Shown here one piece after another: positions 26,623 to 37,556 of a stretch of DNA of 64,000 bases (positions are counted from its first letter, which is position 1; each line of letters starts with the position of its first letter). The stretch lies in NCBI RefSeq assembly GCF_023016065.1, contig NZ_JALKAQ010000004.1, positions 226,462-290,461 on the forward strand. The letters run 5' to 3'. The notes beneath the pieces are model-generated. The model did no database searches, was not told where the DNA came from, and worked only from the letters and a program-made list of their open reading frames with translations. A program made the position numbers and the translations under genes. The stretch comes from Marinobacter sp. S0848L (GTDB taxonomy: Bacteria > Pseudomonadota > Gammaproteobacteria > Pseudomonadales > Oleiphilaceae).

Positions 26623-27518
26623 TGACTGATCGCACCGCTCTGGCGATTGACTACATTGAGCAATGTCGCCAACGCATCGATGCTGAACTTGATCGCAGTA
26701 TCCGGCAAGATTCCGCGTCTGAACGCCTGCAAGAGACCATGCGCTACAGCGTGCTGGGTGGCGGCAAACGCATTCGCCCGGCACTTTGTCTGGCCGCGGC
26801 GCGAGCAGTTGGCAGCGATGAGGAAACCGCCTTGGTTCCCGCCTGTGCACTCGAGCTAATCCATGCCTACTCACTGGTGCACGACGATCTGCCGGCCATG
26901 GACGACGATGACCTGCGCCGGGGGCGTCCGACAGCCCACATCGCTTTCGACGAAGCCAGCGCCATTCTGGCGGGTGACGCCCTGCAGGCATTGGCCTTCA
27001 GCTTGTTGGCCAGTGCGCCCGAATTAACCGACACGCAGCGGATTGCGATGATCACCAAACTGGCTCAGGCCAGCGGCCATGCTGGCATGGTTGGCGGCCA
27101 GGCCATCGACCTGGAGTCCGTCGGCATTAAGCTGAATCTCGATCAGCTTGAAACAATGCACCGCCACAAAACCGGCGCGCTGATTGAGGCCAGTGTTGAT
27201 CTGGGCGCCTCAACCTCTGCAACGGTGAGCCAAGAGCAAAGGGAGGCTCTGGCCAACTATGCCCGGACTCTGGGATTGGCCTTTCAGGTGCAAGACGATC
27301 TGCTGGACATCGAAGGCGACACAGCCATCATCGGCAAACGCCAGGGCTCCGATGCTGCCAAAGCAAAACCGACCTACCCGGCACTGCTGGGCCTTGACGG
27401 TGCCCGCGAGCATCTTGCCGCCTTGCTAAGTCAAGCCCATCGGGCGCTGGATAGCTTCGGAGCAGAAGCAGAGCCGCTGAGAGCTATGGCTGACTACGTG
27501 GTCACAAGAAACCACTGA
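26622..27518 (+). CDS. ispA: Farnesyl diphosphate synthase
   Basis: Condenses dimethylallyl and isopentenyl diphosphates to geranyl and farnesyl diphosphate, the precursor of undecaprenyl phosphate and quinones. It has 298 residues (299 in E. coli). The first aspartate-rich motif is DDLPAMDDDDLRRGRP (about 88-103), the short-chain bacterial form DDxxxxD, and the second is DDLLDIEGD near residue 225. GGGKRIRP and the KTGALIEASV stretch bind diphosphates. Translation is coupled to xseB by a one-base overlap, and dxs follows after 125 bases. Confidence 0.97.
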   Translation: MTDRTALAIDYIEQCRQRIDAELDRSIRQDSASERLQETMRYSVLGGGKRIRPALCLAAARAVGSDEETALVPACALELIHAYSLVHDDLPAMDDDDLRRGRPTAHIAFDEASAILAGDALQALAFSLLASAPELTDTQRIAMITKLAQASGHAGMVGGQAIDLESVGIKLNLDQLETMHRHKTGALIEASVDLGASTSATVSQEQREALANYARTLGLAFQVQDDLLDIEGDTAIIGKRQGSDAAKAKPTYPALLGLDGAREHLAALLSQAHRALDSFGAEAEPLRAMADYVVTRNH

Positions 27519-27643
27519 TACTCGTATGAACACACGGCAATGCGCCGTTTTGTAACATCTGGCCCGGGAAGCATGAAACAGCCACCGCTGTTCCCTATAA
27601 TGGCCCGCCAGAGAACTCATATTTTCGAGAAAGATCCGAGCTG

Positions 27644-29575
27644 ATGCAGGACACTTATATCTTCAGGGAAATCCCCTCACAGCGGCCAAACACACCGCTG
27701 CTGGACCGTATCGACGCTCCGGCTCAATTACGTGAACTGCCACCGGAGAACCTGCCCCAACTGGCCCGGGAACTGCGGTCGTTCCTGCTTTGGACGGTAG
27801 GCCAAACCGGCGGGCACTTTGGTGCCGGCCTCGGTGTTCTTGAACTCAGCGTTGCCCTGCATTACGTATTTAACACCCCGGAAGACCGGCTGGTCTGGGA
27901 TGTGGGCCACCAGGCTTACCCCCATAAGATTCTGACCGGTCGCAGGGAACAAATGGGCACCATTCGGCGCAAAGGCGGCCTTGCTGGCTTTCCCAAGCGC
28001 GCCGAAAGCGAATACGACACCTTTGGCGTTGGCCACTCAAGCACCTCGATCAGTGCCGCCTTGGGTATGGCCATTGCGGCCCGCATGCAGAATACCGGCC
28101 GCAAGAGCATCGCCGTAATTGGTGACGGTGCGATGACAGCGGGCATGGCCTTTGAAGCCCTGAACCATGCGGGCCATTTGCGCGCCGATATGCTGGTGAT
28201 TCTGAACGACAACGACATGTCGATTTCACGGAATGTGGGCGGCCTTTCCAATTATTTCGCCAAATTGCTGGCAAGTCGCACCTATAATCAGGTTCGCGAC
28301 AGCAGCAAAAAAGTGCTCGCAAGCACACCTAACCTGATGGCGCTGGCGAAAAAGACCGAAGAGCACTTCAAGGGCATGATCGCCCCCGGCACCCTGTTCG
28401 AAGAACTGGGCTTCAACTACATCGGCCCCATTGATGGTCATGACCTGCCACTGCTGGTCGAAACTCTGGAAAACATCCGGGACCTTGAGGGCCCTCAGTT
28501 TTTGCACATTGTGACCACCAAAGGAAAAGGCTTCGCCCCTGCCGAGGCCGACCCGATTGGCTACCACGCCATCAACAAGATTGAACCGGTACCGGCCGAC
28601 AAACCGGAGCCCGTGGCCCCCAAACCGGCCAGCCCCAAATACGCAAACGTCTTTGGCCAATGGCTGTGCGATGCAGCTGAGCAAGACGACCGCGTTGTCG
28701 GCATCACCCCGGCCATGTGCGAAGGTTCGGATTTGCTGGCCTTCTCCGAGCGCTTCCCCGATCGCTATTTCGACGTAGCCATTGCCGAACAGCATGCGGT
28801 CACACTGGCCGCCGGGCTGGCCTGTGATGGTGCCAAACCGGTGGTTGCGATTTATTCAACTTTCTTGCAGCGCGGCTACGATCAGCTGGTCCACGACGTG
28901 GCCATTCAGGATCTGGATGTTCTGTTCGCCATCGACCGCGCAGGGTTGGTTGGTGAAGACGGCCCGACCCACGCAGGTGCCTTCGACATCAGCTATCTGC
29001 GCTGTATCCCGGGCATGATCATCATGACACCGTCTGACGAAAACGAAACCCGCCAATTACTGCATACCGGGTTAGTGTACGAAGGCCCCGCCGCTGTGCG
29101 TTACCCGCGGGGCACCGGCCCCGGTGCGGAAATCATGCAGGAGCTGACGCCGCTACCCATCGGTAAAGGTCGTCGTGTTCGCGAAGGCGCCCGCGTAGCC
29201 ATCCTGAACTTTGGCCCCTTGCTCGAACCTGCATTACAGGCAGCGGAAGAACTGAATGCGACGGTTGCCGACATGCGTTTCGTCAAACCTCTGGATGAAG
29301 CTCTGGTACTGGAACTTGCCGAGCAGCATGATTTGCTGGTTACACTGGAAGAGAATGCGATTGCAGGCGGTGCTGGCAGCGCCGTCGCCGAGTTCTTGTG
29401 TGCGAATGAAGTGACCCTGCCGGTGATGCAATTAGGCCTGCCTGACCGCTTCGTTGACCATGGCAAACCATCAGAACTGTTGGCCGAGTGCGGGCTTAAT
29501 GCAGAAGGAATTAAAGACTCGATCGCCGGGCGGCTGGAGCGCTTGCTTGGGCAGCCGTTCAGCGCGGCCAAATAA
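27644..29575 (+). CDS. dxs: 1-deoxy-D-xylulose-5-phosphate synthase
   Basis: Thiamine diphosphate enzyme that joins pyruvate and glyceraldehyde-3-phosphate, the entry step of the methylerythritol pathway for isoprenoids. It has 643 residues, about 20 more than E. coli. The cofactor motif runs from [15 protein letters not shown] to LNDNDMSIS. The catalytic His is in [15 protein letters not shown], and the transketolase pyrimidine domain has [16 protein letters not shown] and [11 protein letters not shown]. The gap from ispA is 125 bases, so it may have its own promoter. A strong terminator follows directly. Confidence 0.97.
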   Translation: MQDTYIFREIPSQRPNTPLLDRIDAPAQLRELPPENLPQLARELRSFLLWTVGQTGGHFGAGLGVLELSVALHYVFNTPEDRLVWDVGHQAYPHKILTGRREQMGTIRRKGGLAGFPKRAESEYDTFGVGHSSTSISAALGMAIAARMQNTGRKSIAVIGDGAMTAGMAFEALNHAGHLRADMLVILNDNDMSISRNVGGLSNYFAKLLASRTYNQVRDSSKKVLASTPNLMALAKKTEEHFKGMIAPGTLFEELGFNYIGPIDGHDLPLLVETLENIRDLEGPQFLHIVTTKGKGFAPAEADPIGYHAINKIEPVPADKPEPVAPKPASPKYANVFGQWLCDAAEQDDRVVGITPAMCEGSDLLAFSERFPDRYFDVAIAEQHAVTLAAGLACDGAKPVVAIYSTFLQRGYDQLVHDVAIQDLDVLFAIDRAGLVGEDGPTHAGAFDISYLRCIPGMIIMTPSDENETRQLLHTGLVYEGPAAVRYPRGTGPGAEIMQELTPLPIGKGRRVREGARVAILNFGPLLEPALQAAEELNATVADMRFVKPLDEALVLELAEQHDLLVTLEENAIAGGAGSAVAEFLCANEVTLPVMQLGLPDRFVDHGKPSELLAECGLNAEGIKDSIAGRLERLLGQPFSAAK

Positions 29576-29576
29576 G

Positions 29577-29609
29577 AAAAAAGCGCTGGTGATCGCCAGC
29601 GCTTTTTTT
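29577..29609. terminator. Bidirectional intrinsic terminator between dxs and ribA
   Basis: Stem GCGCTGG (29583-29589) with CCAGCGC (29596-29602) and a 6-base loop. Six A residues lie on the left and seven T residues (29603-29609) on the right, so it can end dxs on the plus strand and ribA on the minus strand. Confidence 0.9.
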
Positions 29610-29619
29610 AGAAGAGGAA

Positions 29620-30231
29620 TCAGGCCGGGTCGTCGTCCTGATGGGTTTCGAGCCAATGGCCGAGCTTGCTTTGCTTGGTGTTGAGATAGTGCTCGTTGTG
29701 GGGGTTTCGGCCCACATGCAGGGGCACCCGCTCAACAATGTTCACACCATACGACTCAAGCGCCTTTACCTTTCTCGGATTATTGGTCATCAGCTTTAAG
29801 CGACCAATGCCCAAGTGCTTCAACATGTCCTGGCACATGCTGTAATCCCGCAAATCCGCACCAAAACCCAACTGCTCATTGGCTTCGACTGTATCAGCGC
29901 CCTGGTCCTGCAAGCGATACGCCCGTATTTTATTGAGCAGGCCAATGCCACGACCTTCCTGCCGCAAATACATCAACAAGCCACGCCCTTCCCGGGCAAT
30001 GCTGCGCAGGGCTTCTTCAAGCTGATAACCGCAGTCGCAACGCATGCTATAAAGTGCGTCGCCGGTCAGACACTCGGAATGCGTTCTCGCCAACACGGGT
30101 TCATCGGTGCTGATATCACCCAAGGTCAGGGCCACGTGCTCCTTCCCGGTGCCGATCTCTTCAAAGCCGTGCATATCGAAGACACCAAAGGGGGTAGGCA
30201 AACGGCAGGTCTCAATGTAACGAACAGCCAC
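29620..30231 (-). CDS. ribA: GTP cyclohydrolase II
   Basis: Opens the imidazole ring of GTP to start riboflavin synthesis. The zinc site is visible as [15 protein letters not shown] (three cysteines), and GTP contacts include [20 protein letters not shown]. With the GTG at 30231, preceded by AGGA at the right distance, it has 203 residues (196 in E. coli). A longer frame from a GTG at 30276 lacks a ribosome site and would add 15 atypical residues. It is not fused to RibB. It follows moaC after 52 bases on the same strand. Confidence 0.94.
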   Translation of the reverse strand: MAVRYIETCRLPTPFGVFDMHGFEEIGTGKEHVALTLGDISTDEPVLARTHSECLTGDALYSMRCDCGYQLEEALRSIAREGRGLLMYLRQEGRGIGLLNKIRAYRLQDQGADTVEANEQLGFGADLRDYSMCQDMLKHLGIGRLKLMTNNPRKVKALESYGVNIVERVPLHVGRNPHNEHYLNTKQSKLGHWLETHQDDDPA

Positions 30232-30283
30232 TGTAATTCCTCGTGGTTCTGACAAATGGGGCGGGCATTCTATCACGTGGCCA

Positions 30284-30772
30284 CTAGCTGGGCGTAGTCT
30301 CAGCCAACCAATGACCGGAACGGCCGCCTTTTTTTTCCAGCAGCCGAACGTTATCGACCACCATCCCTTTATCCACAGCCTTACACATATCGTAGAGCGT
30401 CAGCGCAGCTACCGAGGCGGCGGTCAGTGCTTCCATCTCGACACCGGTCTGGCCAGACAGCTTACAGCGGGTTTCAATATGAACCGACGCCCCATCAGCA
30501 CCCGGCGACAACAGCACCTTGGTGGAGGTCAGATTCAACGCGTGGCAAAGCGGAATCAAGTCGTGAGTTTTCTTGGCGGCCATGATGCCCGCAATCCGGG
30601 CGGTAGCCAAGACATCACCCTTCGGGTGCTCGCCATCGATAATCATCCTGAGCGTTTCCGGCAACATACGCACCGTTGCCTCAGCCCGCGCTTCCCGTTC
30701 GGTGACGGCTTTTTCCGTCACATCGACCATCCGCGCTTCGCCTTTTTCATCAAGATGGGTCAGTTTGCTCAC
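30284..30772 (-). CDS. moaC: Cyclic pyranopterin monophosphate synthase
   Basis: Second enzyme of molybdenum cofactor synthesis, converting the cyclic triphosphate made by MoaA into cPMP. The 162 residues match E. coli (161). Family elements are [16 protein letters not shown] and [23 protein letters not shown], and the active-site KxxD lies in MCKAVDKGM. The start is a GTG at 30772, with GGGAG seven bases before it. moaA and other cofactor genes are not beside it here. It sits between ribA and the Nudix fusion gene. Confidence 0.96.
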   Translation of the reverse strand: MSKLTHLDEKGEARMVDVTEKAVTEREARAEATVRMLPETLRMIIDGEHPKGDVLATARIAGIMAAKKTHDLIPLCHALNLTSTKVLLSPGADGASVHIETRCKLSGQTGVEMEALTAASVAALTLYDMCKAVDKGMVVDNVRLLEKKGGRSGHWLAETTPS

Positions 30773-30801
30773 GCTTGGCTCCCTCTGTTTTCATTTCCAG
30801 C

Positions 30802-31794
30802 TTATCGATTTTCATGGGGCGGCCACCAAAAACTGATGCCGGCAATACCTTGTCCGCCACATGCCCGCGCCTGAACTTGGTGCTCCAGCGCTAAACCACC
30901 CAACCCATAAACCGGGATTACGGCCGCCGATACCTGGCGCTCAAACTCCTGCCAACCCAAGGTCGGCTCACCGGGGTGGCTGGCCGTTGGCAAGACCGGG
31001 CCGAAGACCGCGTAATCCGCCCCCAGGCGCTCAGCATGACGTAATTGCTCCGCGCCATGGCAAGACACACCCAACAATCGATTAGCTGGCGCAGGGCGCT
31101 CAGACAACCTTTCAGCCTCGCGCCAAGGCAGGTGTACGCCGGCGGCCTCGGGAAATTCAGAAAGCAAATCCGGACGGCCGTGCAGCAGGACCCCCACCCC
31201 GGAACCTTCACATTCCGCCAACGCCGCTCTCGCTAACTGCCGATAATCTTGAGCGGGCAACTGTGGTGCCCGCAACACCACCAATCCGGATTTCAACGCG
31301 GGCAACGCGGTAACAAAACGCGCCAAACCATTTTCCCACGATGCCATTGCGCCGGTTATCGGTAGATTCCCGGGTAGGTTCAAAGCCCGGATGATCGGCC
31401 TGTTGGCAGCCGGAAAATCTTCATCCTGCAACAAATGAGGCGACATCCATTCAATCGGCTGCCCCTCCCGCCCCTCGGGTTCGCCTTCGGCGGCGGAGGT
31501 TTGCCAGACATCCAGAAAAACCTGCTTGTCGCCGTAGTCGTGGCGAACACCAATGACCGGCTCAAGACTTCCCAACGGCACCGCCAGCCCGGTTTCCTCG
31601 GCAATCTCGCGCACCAATGCCTGCTGAACGCTTTCTCCCGGCTCCACTTTGCCTCCGGGAAACTCCAGCAAACCGCCCTGATGCACGTGATCCGGGCGGC
31701 GCGCAATCAATACACGACCACGCCGAACGATCACCGCAACGGCCACATGCACTAATTTCGGCACGGACGGACGATTAGCTTCGGTATTCGGCAT
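30802..31794 (-). CDS. Nudix hydrolase (MutT-like) fused to TMP synthase-like domain
   Basis: A 330-residue two-domain protein. Residues about 14-140 are a MutT-type Nudix hydrolase with an intact Nudix box beginning GGKVEPGESVQQA and ending REIAEETGL, expected to remove 8-oxo-dGTP or similar oxidised nucleotides. Residues about 160-325 resemble thiamine phosphate synthase/TenI (GVHLPWREAERL, GVSCHGAEQLRHAERLGADYAVFGPV, PVYGLGG). This fusion is known in pseudomonads and their relatives, and the role of the second domain is unclear. It overlaps the argJ 3' end by 20 bases. Confidence 0.93.
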   Translation of the reverse strand: MPNTEANRPSVPKLVHVAVAVIVRRGRVLIARRPDHVHQGGLLEFPGGKVEPGESVQQALVREIAEETGLAVPLGSLEPVIGVRHDYGDKQVFLDVWQTSAAEGEPEGREGQPIEWMSPHLLQDEDFPAANRPIIRALNLPGNLPITGAMASWENGLARFVTALPALKSGLVVLRAPQLPAQDYRQLARAALAECEGSGVGVLLHGRPDLLSEFPEAAGVHLPWREAERLSERPAPANRLLGVSCHGAEQLRHAERLGADYAVFGPVLPTASHPGEPTLGWQEFERQVSAAVIPVYGLGGLALEHQVQARACGGQGIAGISFWWPPHENR

Positions 31795-32992
31795 TGATGG
31801 TCACATAGTCATGAGAAAAATCGCAGGTCCAGACCGTCTCCCGCACTTCTCCGCGCTTCAGGTCAATCGCAATGGTAATTTCTTCCTGATCCATCACCGC
31901 CTGACCACGCTCTTCGGAATAGTCATCAGCTCGGCCGCCATCACGCACCAGACACACATCGCCGAGGTAAATTTCCAGCGCCTGCAGATCAAGATCCGGA
32001 ACGCCGGCCCGACCGACCGCCGCCAAAATCCGGCCCCAGTTCGGATCGGATGCGTAAAGCGCAGTCTTCACCAGCGGCGAATGCGCCACCGTGTAAGCCA
32101 CATCCAGCGCCTCTTGCTGATTCGCGGCGCCGGCCACATCGATGGTCACAAACTTGGTGGCACCTTCACCGTCACGAACGATAGCGTGAGCCAGATCCAG
32201 ATAGATCTTTCGCAATGCTTCTTTCAACGGGGCGAACAACGGGCTGTCTTCGGTAATTTCCGGGCCATCGTAGCGGCCGCTGGCAATGAGCATGCAGGCA
32301 TCATTTGTCGACGTATCGCTGTCGATGGTAATCCGGTTGAAGGATTTCTCACCCAGTTCGGAGGCCAATGCCTGCAAAGCGTCCGGCGCAATTTTGGCAT
32401 CCGTAGCAATAAAGCCCAGCATGGTGGCCATGTTCGGGCGAATCATGCCGGCCCCCTTGCTGATGCCCGAAATCGTCACCGTATGGCCGTCCAGATCCAT
32501 CTGGCAGGAGGCACCTTTGGGCCGCGTGTCGGTGGTCATAATGCCGCTGGCCGCTTCCGCCCAGCGATCCTCACGGGCACCGGCCAGCGCGTCGGGCAAG
32601 GCCCCGACGATCTTATCAACGGGCAAGGGCTCGCCAATCACTCCGGTAGAGAACGGCAATACGCGGCTTGTATCCACACCCGCCTTTTCTGCCAAGGCCG
32701 CACAGCAGCGCTCCGCATCCGCCAGCCCGGCGGCTCCGGTGCCGGCGTTGGCATTTCCGGTATTGATCAGCAGGTAACGGGGTGCCGCTTCAGCCAAATG
32801 GCGTCGGCTCAGTACAACCGGGGCGGCGCAGAACTGGTTCTGGGTAAAGATACCGGCAACTCGGGCATCCGGTGCCAACTCAAACACGACAACATCCTTT
32901 CGGCCGGGCGTTTTGATGCCCGCACTGGCAATACCAATCTTAACCCCTGCAACCGGATGAAACTCCGGCAAAGTTCCGGGACCTACCGCCAT
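31775..32992 (-). CDS. argJ: Bifunctional glutamate N-acetyltransferase / ornithine acetyltransferase
   Basis: Transfers the acetyl group from N-acetylornithine back to glutamate, closing the acetyl cycle of arginine synthesis. The protein is made as a precursor that cuts itself into alpha and beta chains at the Ala-Thr bond in RPNMATMLGF, where Thr becomes the nucleophile. It has 405 residues. The ATG at 32992 is preceded by AAGGAG at seven bases; a longer frame to 33040 would run into the secA terminator. The order secA-argJ-mutT is conserved in Pseudomonas. Confidence 0.96.
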   Translation of the reverse strand: MAVGPGTLPEFHPVAGVKIGIASAGIKTPGRKDVVVFELAPDARVAGIFTQNQFCAAPVVLSRRHLAEAAPRYLLINTGNANAGTGAAGLADAERCCAALAEKAGVDTSRVLPFSTGVIGEPLPVDKIVGALPDALAGAREDRWAEAASGIMTTDTRPKGASCQMDLDGHTVTISGISKGAGMIRPNMATMLGFIATDAKIAPDALQALASELGEKSFNRITIDSDTSTNDACMLIASGRYDGPEITEDSPLFAPLKEALRKIYLDLAHAIVRDGEGATKFVTIDVAGAANQQEALDVAYTVAHSPLVKTALYASDPNWGRILAAVGRAGVPDLDLQALEIYLGDVCLVRDGGRADDYSEERGQAVMDQEEITIAIDLKRGEVRETVWTCDFSHDYVTINAEYRS

Positions 32993-33031
32993 GTTTATCT
33001 CCTTGAGTGAATGCCAATCTGAAAACGACAA

Positions 33032-33069
33032 AACCCGCAAGCTGCTCTTGGTCAGGCAGTTTGCGGGTT
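33032..33069 (-). terminator. Terminator after secA
   Basis: Long hairpin downstream of secA. AACCCGCAA (33032-33040) pairs with TTGCGGGTT (33061-33069), and the stem extends inward through CTGC/GCAG. The T-rich tail on the minus strand is interrupted (TTGTCGTTTTC), so efficiency may be partial and allow some read-through into argJ. Confidence 0.6.
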
Positions 33070-33094
33070 CTGGTTCGTGCGTTTCGGTGTCGGT

Positions 33095-35827
33095 TTAACT
33101 CACCTTACCGCAGCATTGCTTGAACTTCTTACCAGACCCGCAAGGGCAAGGCTCGTTTCGGCCTACTTTTCGCTCTTGGCGCACAAAAGTGTCCGGCGTT
33201 GCTTGCTGCCCGTCCTCACTTTCGCCCTGCGCAGGTGCGGCGGCACTGGTTTCGTCGTGTCGCAGGTTGGCCCGGGCCATTTCCCGCTCTAGCTCTTCTT
33301 TGCGGCGACGCTCTACCTCTTCCATCTCTTCACGACTCTGCACGCGCACGTGGCTCAGTACCCGCGCAACGTCGCGTTTCATGCCGTCCAGCATGTTTTC
33401 AAACAGGTTGAACGCTTCGCGCTTGTATTCCTGCTTGGGGTTTTTCTGGGCGTAGCCGCGCAAATGAATACCGCGACGCAAGTGATCCATATTCGACAGA
33501 TGCTCTTTCCAGAGCGTATCCAACACTTGCAAGAAGACCTGCTTCTCGAACTTGCGCATGGACTCAGCGCCGGCAATCTCTTCCTTCGCTTTGTACTCAG
33601 CGACAATCGCGTCCAGAATTTTGTGGCGCAGATTGTCTTCGAACAGCTTGCTGTCTTCTTCCAGCCACCGCTGAATCGGCAGTTCAATCGCCATTTCTGA
33701 CTGCAACTGCGCTTCCAGCCCCGCCACATCCCACTGCTCGGGCATGCTCTGAGGCGGAATGAATTCGCTGATCAGTGAATCCACTACGTCTTCCCGAATG
33801 GTATCGACCATTTCGGATACGTCTTCAGACGCCATGACTTCGTTACGCTGCTCGTAGATCACGGTACGCTGATCGTTGGCTACGTCATCGTACTCCAACA
33901 GCGTTTTACGCATGTCGAAGTTGCGGCCTTCCACTTTGCGCTGAGACTTTTCGATGGCGTTGGTGACCATGCGATGCTCGATGGCCTCGCCTTTTTTCAT
34001 GCCCATCGCCTGCATCAGGTTCTTCACACGCTCAGGCGCGAAGATCCGCATCAGGTTGTCTTCCAGCGACAGGAAGAAACGGGACGAACCCGGGTCGCCC
34101 TGACGACCCGCACGACCGCGCAGCTGGTTGTCGATGCGGCGGGATTCGTGACGCTCGGTACCGATAATGTGCAAGCCACCAGCTTCCAGCACCTGATTGT
34201 GGCGCTCGGTCCACTCGGCCTTCAGTCGGGCAATTTCTTCTTCCGAGGCATCCGCCATGCCGGCCGCTTCAAATTCCCAGTTACCGCCCAATACGATATC
34301 AGTACCACGGCCTGCCATATTGGTGGCAATGGTAACCGCACCCGGACGGCCCGCCTGAGCAATAATCTGCGCTTCGGATTCGTGCTGTTTGGCGTTCAGA
34401 ATTTTGTGCTCAATGCGCGATTTCTTCAGCAACATCGACAGCAATTCAGACGCTTCAATGGAAGCCGTACCCACCAGAATCGGCCGACCTTCGGCGGTGA
34501 CGTCTTTGATCTCGTCGATGATGGCGTGGAATTTTTCTTCCTGCGTCAGATACACCAGATCGTTGTAATCAATACGCTGAATGGGCTTGTTAGGCGGAAT
34601 CACCACCACGTCCAGGCCGTAAATTTGACGGAACTCGAACGCTTCAGTGTCTGCGGTACCGGTCATGCCGGCCAACTTTTCGTATAGACGGAAGTAGTTC
34701 TGGAAGGTGGTTGAAGCCAGCGTCTGACTTTCAGCCTGAATCTTGAGACCTTCTTTTGCTTCAATCGCCTGATGCAGCCCTTCGCTCCAGCGACGGCCCG
34801 GCATAGTACGCCCTGTGTGCTCGTCAACGATCACCACCTGGCCACCCTGAACGATGTAATCCACATCTTTCTGGAACAAATGGTGCGCCCGCAGGCCGGA
34901 GTGAACATGGTGCAGGAGGCCAAGGTTAGCTGCCGAGTAGAGGCTTTCGCCTTCCTGCAGCAAACCACGGCTCAGCAGAAGCTCTTCAACTTTTTCGTGA
35001 CCGGTTTCGGTCAGCTCCACCTGACGAGATTTTTCATCGATGGTGAAATCGCCGGTAGACTCGCCTTCTTCACTGACTTCGCCCTTCTCCAGGCTCGGGA
35101 TCAGTGTATTGATGGCCTGATACATTTTCGAGGAATCTTCCGCCGCGCCCGAAATAATCAGTGGCGTGCGCGCCTCGTCGATCAAAATGGAATCCACTTC
35201 ATCGACAATGGCGAAGTTCAACCCGCGCTGCACTTTGTCTTCGATACTGAAGGCCATGTTGTCGCGCAGGTAATCAAAACCGAATTCGTTGTTTGTGCCG
35301 TAGGTGATGTCAGCCTGGTAGGCGGCTTTCTTTTCTTCCGGTGCCTGTCCAGCAACCACAACGCCCACTTCCATACCCAAGAAACGGTATAGCTTGCCCA
35401 TCCACTCGGCATCCCGTCGGGCGAGGTAGTCGTTCACGGTAATAACGTGCACGCCTTTACCCGGCAGAGCATTCAGATACACCGCGGCGGTCGCCACCAG
35501 GGTTTTACCTTCACCGGTTTTCATTTCGGCGATGCGCCCTTCGTGCAACGTCATACTACCCACCAACTGAACGTCGTAATGGCGCATGCCCATGACACGA
35601 CGGCTGGCCTCGCGAACGGTGGCAAATGCCTCGGGAAGTATGGCGTCTAAGGTTTCACCCTCATCCAGGCGGCGGCGAAACACGGCCGTCTTGCCCTGCA
35701 ATTCGGTATCCGACAGTGCACTAAACTGCTCTTCAAGTTCGTTGACACGCAAGACAACCTTGCGCATCCGCTTGATTTCTCGAGCGTTCTTACTGCCAAA
35801 CATCTTGGTTGCGAGCTTTGTGAACAT
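33095..35827 (-). CDS. secA: Preprotein translocase ATPase SecA
   Basis: Motor that drives unfolded proteins through SecYEG. It has 910 residues (901 in E. coli). Walker A is MKTGEGKT (102-109); further motifs are [29 protein letters not shown] and [17 protein letters not shown]. The C-terminal zinc motif [13 protein letters not shown], which binds SecB and lipids, is intact at the very end. No secM-like gene precedes it; an M23 peptidase gene lies upstream, 89 bases away. A hairpin terminator follows the stop. Confidence 0.98.
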   Translation of the reverse strand: MFTKLATKMFGSKNAREIKRMRKVVLRVNELEEQFSALSDTELQGKTAVFRRRLDEGETLDAILPEAFATVREASRRVMGMRHYDVQLVGSMTLHEGRIAEMKTGEGKTLVATAAVYLNALPGKGVHVITVNDYLARRDAEWMGKLYRFLGMEVGVVVAGQAPEEKKAAYQADITYGTNNEFGFDYLRDNMAFSIEDKVQRGLNFAIVDEVDSILIDEARTPLIISGAAEDSSKMYQAINTLIPSLEKGEVSEEGESTGDFTIDEKSRQVELTETGHEKVEELLLSRGLLQEGESLYSAANLGLLHHVHSGLRAHHLFQKDVDYIVQGGQVVIVDEHTGRTMPGRRWSEGLHQAIEAKEGLKIQAESQTLASTTFQNYFRLYEKLAGMTGTADTEAFEFRQIYGLDVVVIPPNKPIQRIDYNDLVYLTQEEKFHAIIDEIKDVTAEGRPILVGTASIEASELLSMLLKKSRIEHKILNAKQHESEAQIIAQAGRPGAVTIATNMAGRGTDIVLGGNWEFEAAGMADASEEEIARLKAEWTERHNQVLEAGGLHIIGTERHESRRIDNQLRGRAGRQGDPGSSRFFLSLEDNLMRIFAPERVKNLMQAMGMKKGEAIEHRMVTNAIEKSQRKVEGRNFDMRKTLLEYDDVANDQRTVIYEQRNEVMASEDVSEMVDTIREDVVDSLISEFIPPQSMPEQWDVAGLEAQLQSEMAIELPIQRWLEEDSKLFEDNLRHKILDAIVAEYKAKEEIAGAESMRKFEKQVFLQVLDTLWKEHLSNMDHLRRGIHLRGYAQKNPKQEYKREAFNLFENMLDGMKRDVARVLSHVRVQSREEMEEVERRRKEELEREMARANLRHDETSAAAPAQGESEDGQQATPDTFVRQERKVGRNEPCPCGSGKKFKQCCGKVS

Positions 35828-35916
35828 AGACCACGGCTTCTTCAGTTAAACGGAGGAAGCCGGCATTCTAACCTTATTTAGGCGAAGGACAAAAGGAGGG
35901 CTTCACGGGAATGAAA

Positions 35917-36855
35917 TCAGCGGCTTGCGCGGCGGATGTATTTTTCGGGGTTTTCGGGTTTTCCGTTGCGGATAACTTCAAAATGTACGTGCGGGCCGGT
36001 AGAGCGACCGGTGCTGCCCATGAGCGCGACACGTTGCCCCTTCTGGACAATCTCACCCACTTTTACCTTGATCGCTTTGGCGTGGGCATAGCGGGTTACC
36101 AATCCCTCGCCGTGGTCAATCTCGACCAGATTTCCATAGCCATAGCGCTCGTCGGCGTAGGTGACCACGCCACTGGCAACGGCAATAATGTCGCTGCCGT
36201 CTTTACCGGCAAGGTCAACACCACTGTGCCAGGTTCGTTTTCCGGTGAAAGGATCAGACCGATACCCGTACTTTGACGATAACCAGCCCCAAGTGATTGG
36301 TCGCCCCTGAACGTAAAGCTCGTCTTCAAGCTTCTGACGCGAGGCCACTTTTTCCAGCAGGCGCAATTGTTTTTCACGATCTTCAATCTGCGCTTCTATC
36401 TGGTCAATCATATCGGTCAACTCTGGCGCACTGAAGGAGTCGGCTGACAGCCCACCCTCTTCCGGGCCGCCCACCGCAGCCGGTTGATCAAAATTAAACT
36501 CATCACTGGTGACAATGCCAGACTCAACAAAGCGCTGACCCAAAGCGTCGAGCCGCAACAGACTGCCCTGAATACGCCCCAACCGAAGGGTTAGCGCATC
36601 AATCTGCAGGTCAACATCCTGTCGAACCCGGTCCATTTCGGCTTTTTGCTCTTGCAGCTTTGCCCGCCACTCGGCTACCAGCTCAGACTCGGTCGGTTCC
36701 GCTGCAGCCACTGCTTCCATGGCAAAACGGTAGCCGCCCCAACCCGCTGCGAGCACGACCGCCACCACGCCGAAAATCAGGCTGGCTATCGTAACTGCGT
36801 TGAGGTTTAACGTTCGAGGCTGCCCATGGCTTTTGCCAACGAAAATTACATTCAT
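35917..36855 (-). CDS. M23 family metallopeptidase, membrane-anchored
   Basis: A 312-residue protein with an N-terminal membrane anchor (about 22-45), a coiled-coil region (about 55-190) and a C-terminal M23/LytM domain (about 205-305). The zinc ligands are intact: H in WHSGVDLAG (H and D) and HVHFE. It should cut peptidoglycan cross-links or activate amidases at division. The start is uncertain: in-frame starts occur at 36855, 36873, 36891 and 36987, none with a clear ribosome site. I chose 36855 because it begins just before the anchor. It shares the secA-M23-dciA-lpxC neighbourhood seen in pseudomonads. Confidence 0.88.
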   Translation of the reverse strand: MNVIFVGKSHGQPRTLNLNAVTIASLIFGVVAVVLAAGWGGYRFAMEAVAAAEPTESELVAEWRAKLQEQKAEMDRVRQDVDLQIDALTLRLGRIQGSLLRLDALGQRFVESGIVTSDEFNFDQPAAVGGPEEGGLSADSFSAPELTDMIDQIEAQIEDREKQLRLLEKVASRQKLEDELYVQGRPITWGWLSSKYGYRSDPFTGKRTWHSGVDLAGKDGSDIIAVASGVVTYADERYGYGNLVEIDHGEGLVTRYAHAKAIKVKVGEIVQKGQRVALMGSTGRSTGPHVHFEVIRNGKPENPEKYIRRASR

Positions 36856-37089
36856 ATCGTCGTTCGGTGTCATATAGGGAGTCGCAACCATATCCGTGTA
36901 GTGCTGCGACCCGGAGTGTTTCCGAGCGGGTCTGCTATCCTTAGCAACAACTACGCACTGAAAAAAGTCGTAGCATCCGGTAGACATTGCCTTCCGTCAC
37001 AATGTAAAACGGCCGTGTTATAGACGCTACGCATAAAACGTGCAGAAGTGTAACCAATCGTAAACCGCAGAGTCGAGCAAAACCCGGCA

Positions 37090-37542
37090 ATGAGCAAAAA
37101 AAACGATCAAAAAACGATCTTCAGCAGAGTTTCGTCGAGTTCCGGGACAACCCTTAAACAACTTGTCGCGAAAGCCGGAATGCACCTTGAAGCTGAACAG
37201 ATTGTTCTGGCGGCTATTCCCGAGGAGCTTACTGAGGGCACTCGATTCGTTGCCTGCCTGGACGGAGAGCTGGTGCTATCAACGGATACCGCCAGCAAGG
37301 CCACCCGGCTCAGATTCCGGCAGCATGAAATTATGGAAGCTTTGAGGGAAAACGAGCTCTTCCGGTTTGTCTGGAAGGTTCGCGTGAAAGTTGCGCCCGC
37401 TCGTTACAAGGTTCGCAAAAAGGTCGAAAAGGTACCGCTCAGCAAAGAAAATGCCCGGCTCCTCGCAGAGGAAGCCGGGCACACGAAGGATAAAGCTCTA
37501 CGCGAGGTTCTCGAAAAACTCGCAAGCCACGTTCGAGATTAA
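37090..37542 (+). CDS. dciA: DciA family (DUF721) replicative helicase loader-associated protein
   Basis: A 150-residue basic protein of the DUF721/DciA family. DciA is the ancestral loader partner of the replicative helicase DnaB in bacteria that lack DnaC. Visible are the helix TLKQLVAKAG and the KH-like segment FVACLDGELVLSTDTASKAT followed by RFRQHEIMEALRE, then a lysine-rich stretch (KVRKKVEKV). Assignment rests on this layout and on position: DUF721 genes commonly sit between secA and lpxC in Pseudomonas-type genomes. It is read against its neighbours, convergent with lpxC. Confidence 0.85.
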   Translation: MSKKNDQKTIFSRVSSSSGTTLKQLVAKAGMHLEAEQIVLAAIPEELTEGTRFVACLDGELVLSTDTASKATRLRFRQHEIMEALRENELFRFVWKVRVKVAPARYKVRKKVEKVPLSKENARLLAEEAGHTKDKALREVLEKLASHVRD

Positions 37543-37556
37543 GGCCTCCCGCCTTA
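37540..37556. other. Small hairpin joining the dciA and lpxC stop codons
   Basis: TAAGGC (37540-37545) pairs with GCCTTA (37551-37556). The two ends are the stop codons of the convergent genes dciA and lpxC, 11 bases apart. The stem is too short and lacks a T run, so termination is doubtful. Confidence 0.45.

Noticed and set aside
26119-26991. Minus-strand frame spanning the NRDE, xseB and ispA region
   Set aside because: Covers three genes on the opposite strand that have clear families and ribosome sites; no protein features of its own.
30802-31794. Nudix/TMP-synthase fusion as an assembly error or frameshift
   Set aside because: The fusion is in one clean frame and this domain pairing is known in pseudomonads and relatives.
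31811-33010. Long plus-strand open frame opposite argJ
   Set aside because: Antisense shadow of a well-identified gene; composition is that of a codon-biased complement.
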